NCBI GenBank assembly: GCA_024682835.1
Contig: JAIKYU010000024.1
Location: forward strand, 1-34,558
DNA length: 34,558 nt
Reading direction: 5' to 3'
Origin: Lachnospiraceae bacterium
GTDB taxonomy: Bacteria > Bacillota > Clostridia > Lachnospirales > Lachnospiraceae
Position 1 is the stretch's first letter; the number at the start of each line of letters is the position of its first letter. Below, one piece after another: positions 31,853 to 34,558 of this stretch. A program made the position numbers and the translations under genes. Below the pieces are notes generated by a model. The model made no database searches, was not told the DNA's origin, and was given only the letters and a program-made list of their open reading frames with translations.

Positions 31853-34548
31853 CTTTCTTCTCCTCCTGTCTCCTTCATTTTGAACAACAGACCGACCGTT
31901 CCGGGACCGCAGTTGATGGCGATCGCAGGAGAGGCCTTCTGACAGATCACATTTTCAAAGGGAATCAGTCTGAGTACCTGTTCACAGACGGCCTGAAGCT
32001 CCTTTTCCGTAAGTCCCACATGAACGACATACAGCTGACTCCTGTCGATTTCTCCCGGAGCGTGCAGGGCCCGGTCAATATACGCCCTGCGGGCGCTCTC
32101 CTTCGTCCCGAAGCGGATCCTGATCACCGTGATCTTTCCGTGCCGGAGAGACAGGGTCGGACGCAGCATGAAGGCACTCGCCGCACGGCTTACCATCTCA
32201 TGGATTCTGCCGGCTCTGGCAAGGTAGGAGGTATCATCCACAATGAAGCCGGACCGGATCTGTTCCCTGATCCGCAACAGTTCCTCGGTGATCCTCTCCG
32301 GTGATGCGCCTTCATCAGCCAGTCTTGCCGCCTCCAGCACCAGAATGCCCGTTCCTGCCGACAGATGGCCGCTGTCGATCACCGTCACATTGTTAAAGGT
32401 TCCCGCGGCCTCCGCCGCATGACGATATCCATCGCCGACCTTCTCCGTCATGGTGATATGAATCACATTATTCGCGTAATAGAGTTGCTCTGCGAAGAAG
32501 GTTTCATAATCACGCACATCAGGCGCTTCCGACTGTGCCGTGTGCTCGGGATCGGCCAGATAGGAAAGGAGTCCCCTCTGATCCATTTCGATTCCGTCCA
32601 GGAACATGCCCTGTTTTGTCCGCACGTGATACGGAAGCACAGCGATCGACCTGCTCTTGAGCATCTCGCGCGGAAGATCACAGATACTGTCCGTTGTGAT
32701 GCGGACAGGAACGCGATTTCTTCTTTCCGCCACACGGTCACCGTCCTCACCGGTCTTTTCCTGCCTGAGACTCTCATCCGTCAGACGGACCAGCCTGGAA
32801 GGCAGGAGCCTCAGCACCTCTGCTTCCAGCTCCTCGCTGTTGACAGGCTTAAGCAGATAGCCGTCAAAGCCGGCCCTGGAATAGAGCGCCTGATTCTCCG
32901 ATCCGGCGTTGGCCGTGAGAGCGACCACCCTGCTTTCCCTGCAGAACCCGCCCGCCTGGCCGCGGATGGCATGAAGGCATTCGATCCCGTCCATCTCGGG
33001 CATCATATGGTCCATAAAAATCAGGTCATAGGGAATCGTGAGCGTCATTCTGAGGGCTTCCTCCCCACTCTCTGCCGTGTCAATCTGTACACGCGTATTC
33101 CTCAGAAGCTTCGTCACAACCATGAGATTGGCCTTGTTGTCGTCCACTGCCAGAATGCGCGCGTCCGGTGCCTCGAAGCGCTGTCTGTAATGCATCCGGT
33201 GATTCATGGAATGACGGGCCTCCATGTTCAGTTCGCCGATCTCTCCGACTTCACCGATTTTCTGCGGCAGCTCGATGACAAAGGTGGAGCCCTTCGTGTA
33301 GACGCTGTTCACCTTGACGCTGCCGCCCATCAGGTCGACAAACTGCTTCACAATAGACAGGCCCAGTCCGGTCCCCTCGATATAGCGGTTTTTCTCCTCC
33401 TCCGCGCGCCGAAACGCGGAGAAAAGATAGGGCATGCTCTCCTTTCTGATTCCCATGCCGGTATCCGAAATCGTGTAGATCACCCGGATCTCCTTGTCCG
33501 TTTCTTTCGCGTACTGGATGGAGAGGCGCACCTCCCCTTCCTTCGTGTACTTGATGGCATTGTTTAACAGATTGATCAGGATCTGACGGATTCTGACCTC
33601 GTCGCCAATCAGACGGGCGGGAAGCGTCGGATCGACGTCAACATGAAAGATCAGCCCCTTCTCTCTGGCGGCAAGCCAAAGCATGCCGACGATATCAGAC
33701 AGCATCTCTCCCACGTCGTACTCCACGGGCAGAATCTCCATCTGCCCGGATTCGATCTTTGACATGTCCAGAATGTCGTTGATCAGCTGCAGCAGCATTC
33801 TTCCGGCAGATTTGATATTGGCCGCGTCCTCTGCCACCTCGTCGGAAATATCCTCCCTGAGAATCATCTCATTCAGTCCGATGATCGTATTGATCGGTGT
33901 GCGTATCTCGTGACTCATGCTGGAGAAAAAGCGGTTCTGTGCCTTATTCAGATCGGCAATCTCCTGCTTCTGCTTCTGCGCGAGGATTCTTTCCTGATCA
34001 TAGATCCGCATCAGAAAAAGCACCGTCACATACAGCATAACCCCCACGCCGATCAGAGAGGCGATGGAATCCAGATACGCCGTCTTCATATCATGCACGG
34101 TCAGGTATTCCGGATGAAGGTAGGCAATCACATAGCAGCCGCCGGCTGACAGAAGGAGGGAAACCAGCAGCAGGAGTTTTTTCCTGCCGGTGGTATTGAG
34201 GCCAATGTAGAGAAAGGCATAGGCGAACCAGATCGGCGTACAGCCGTAGACCCCGCCTCCCGTAAAGAATTCCGCCGGAAGAACAATCAGGATGATCGCA
34301 AGACTCGCCACAACCGCCCCCAACTGTACTTTTCTGAATCGCACCGCCAGATGATAGACAACGTACATGCAGAAAACGGAAATTCCCAGGACGCTAAGCT
34401 TCAGGGCACTCTCTCCGATATAGATGTCCCAGAAGAAAATCGCGGTCAGGGTCAGCGCCGCCGTAAATGAGGTAAGCGCAAAGCAGCGGGTGGTCAGATC
34501 CTCACCGGATTCGTTGCTCCAGACATAGGACGGATTGATCTTTCTCAT
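31849..34548 (-). CDS. Hybrid sensor histidine kinase fused to a DegV domain
   Basis: 899 residues. Six hydrophobic segments span residues ~22-182. Then come a HisKA domain with H213 (SSMSHEIRTPIN), an ATPase domain with N-box LINLLNNAIKYTKEG, G1 SDTGMGI and G2 EGTGLGLSIV, and a receiver domain (~463-585) with D469/D470, D513 (IFMDHMMPEMDG), T545 and K567. Residues ~615-890 match the DegV family: RITTDSICDLP, VIDSGHLSAGTGILVLEAA, RAGRIHEMVSRAAS and NCGPGTVGLLF. DegV/FakB proteins bind fatty acids, although the usual SGLSGTY loop reads TEKVGDGY here (701-708). GGAGG lies 5 nt before the ATG. It begins the operon with the rhomboid-like and sigma-like genes. Confidence 0.93.
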   Translation of the reverse strand: MRKINPSYVWSNESGEDLTTRCFALTSFTAALTLTAIFFWDIYIGESALKLSVLGISVFCMYVVYHLAVRFRKVQLGAVVASLAIILIVLPAEFFTGGGVYGCTPIWFAYAFLYIGLNTTGRKKLLLLVSLLLSAGGCYVIAYLHPEYLTVHDMKTAYLDSIASLIGVGVMLYVTVLFLMRIYDQERILAQKQKQEIADLNKAQNRFFSSMSHEIRTPINTIIGLNEMILREDISDEVAEDAANIKSAGRMLLQLINDILDMSKIESGQMEILPVEYDVGEMLSDIVGMLWLAAREKGLIFHVDVDPTLPARLIGDEVRIRQILINLLNNAIKYTKEGEVRLSIQYAKETDKEIRVIYTISDTGMGIRKESMPYLFSAFRRAEEEKNRYIEGTGLGLSIVKQFVDLMGGSVKVNSVYTKGSTFVIELPQKIGEVGEIGELNMEARHSMNHRMHYRQRFEAPDARILAVDDNKANLMVVTKLLRNTRVQIDTAESGEEALRMTLTIPYDLIFMDHMMPEMDGIECLHAIRGQAGGFCRESRVVALTANAGSENQALYSRAGFDGYLLKPVNSEELEAEVLRLLPSRLVRLTDESLRQEKTGEDGDRVAERRNRVPVRITTDSICDLPREMLKSRSIAVLPYHVRTKQGMFLDGIEMDQRGLLSYLADPEHTAQSEAPDVRDYETFFAEQLYYANNVIHITMTEKVGDGYRHAAEAAGTFNNVTVIDSGHLSAGTGILVLEAARLADEGASPERITEELLRIREQIRSGFIVDDTSYLARAGRIHEMVSRAASAFMLRPTLSLRHGKITVIRIRFGTKESARRAYIDRALHAPGEIDRSQLYVVHVGLTEKELQAVCEQVLRLIPFENVICQKASPAIAINCGPGTVGLLFKMKETGGEER

Positions 34549-34558
34549 GACGGCCTCC

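Noticed and set aside
32365..33567. A 400-codon open frame on plus
   Set aside because: It is antisense to the hybrid kinase-DegV gene, which has intact motifs throughout.

Overview
The window looks like a chromosomal segment of a Gram-positive anaerobe of the Clostridia, most likely Lachnospiraceae-like. This is an inference from gene content: the ribonuclease Y, RecA/RecX, DprA/YifB, BioY and DUF6171-type proteins, strong AAGGAGG-type ribosome binding sites, a Gram-positive-type LexA box at recA, and tRNA genes without encoded CCA. Base composition is fairly GC-rich, so long spurious frames lie antisense to the real genes. There is no sign of a prophage, an insertion sequence or a CRISPR array. 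Nearly everything is on the minus strand; only three genes are on plus.

Layout, left to right. 1-953: the N-terminal part of an unknown protein with a Pro/Ala-rich tail that runs off the window. 1037-3799: a CAU tRNA with its own promoter and terminator, bioY, a response regulator with an HD-GYP output, then a four-tRNA transcription unit (Ser-TGA, Ser-GGA, Ala-TGC, Glu-TTC) interrupted by a block of nested inverted repeats and a 61-nt duplication. 3825-7125: a cytosolic GH115-type glucuronidase and, divergent from it, a 78-residue peptide with a double-glycine leader. 7129-11350: dprA and yifB (overlapping by 4 nt), pyridoxal/pyridoxamine kinase, and a small unknown gene. 11436-17712: a cyclic-di-GMP-type group. 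It has a membrane protein with a degenerate GGDEF domain, a PfoR/PTS-IIC-like membrane protein, and a 1121-residue protein joining a LacI-type sugar-binding domain, a middle sensory region, a complete EAL domain and a C-terminal solenoid with a ~28-residue period. 17967-20341: a three-gene unit ending in a GH127-type enzyme. 20412-24443: an ABC-2 exporter pair and ribonuclease Y. 24444-27182: recX and recA, with two LexA boxes and a second, LexA-box-free promoter upstream, flanked by two hairpin-rich non-coding stretches. 27183-34548: a cytidylate-kinase-like gene, a three-gene polar amino acid ABC importer, and a three-gene unit of a hybrid histidine kinase carrying a DegV domain, a rhomboid-like membrane protein with a zinc ribbon, and a sigma-70-like protein without region 4.

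How the parts may work together (inference). Two glycosidases without signal peptides suggest intracellular breakdown of imported hemicellulose fragments. The sugar-binding-like EAL protein could link a small ligand to c-di-GMP turnover. The DegV kinase operon could link a lipid-like ligand to a transcription-related partner. The most distinctive signals are the LacI-like/EAL/solenoid fusion, the histidine kinase-DegV fusion with its unusual operon partners, and a family of hairpins with a fixed core and covarying outer stems shared by the tRNA cluster and the rny-recX gap.
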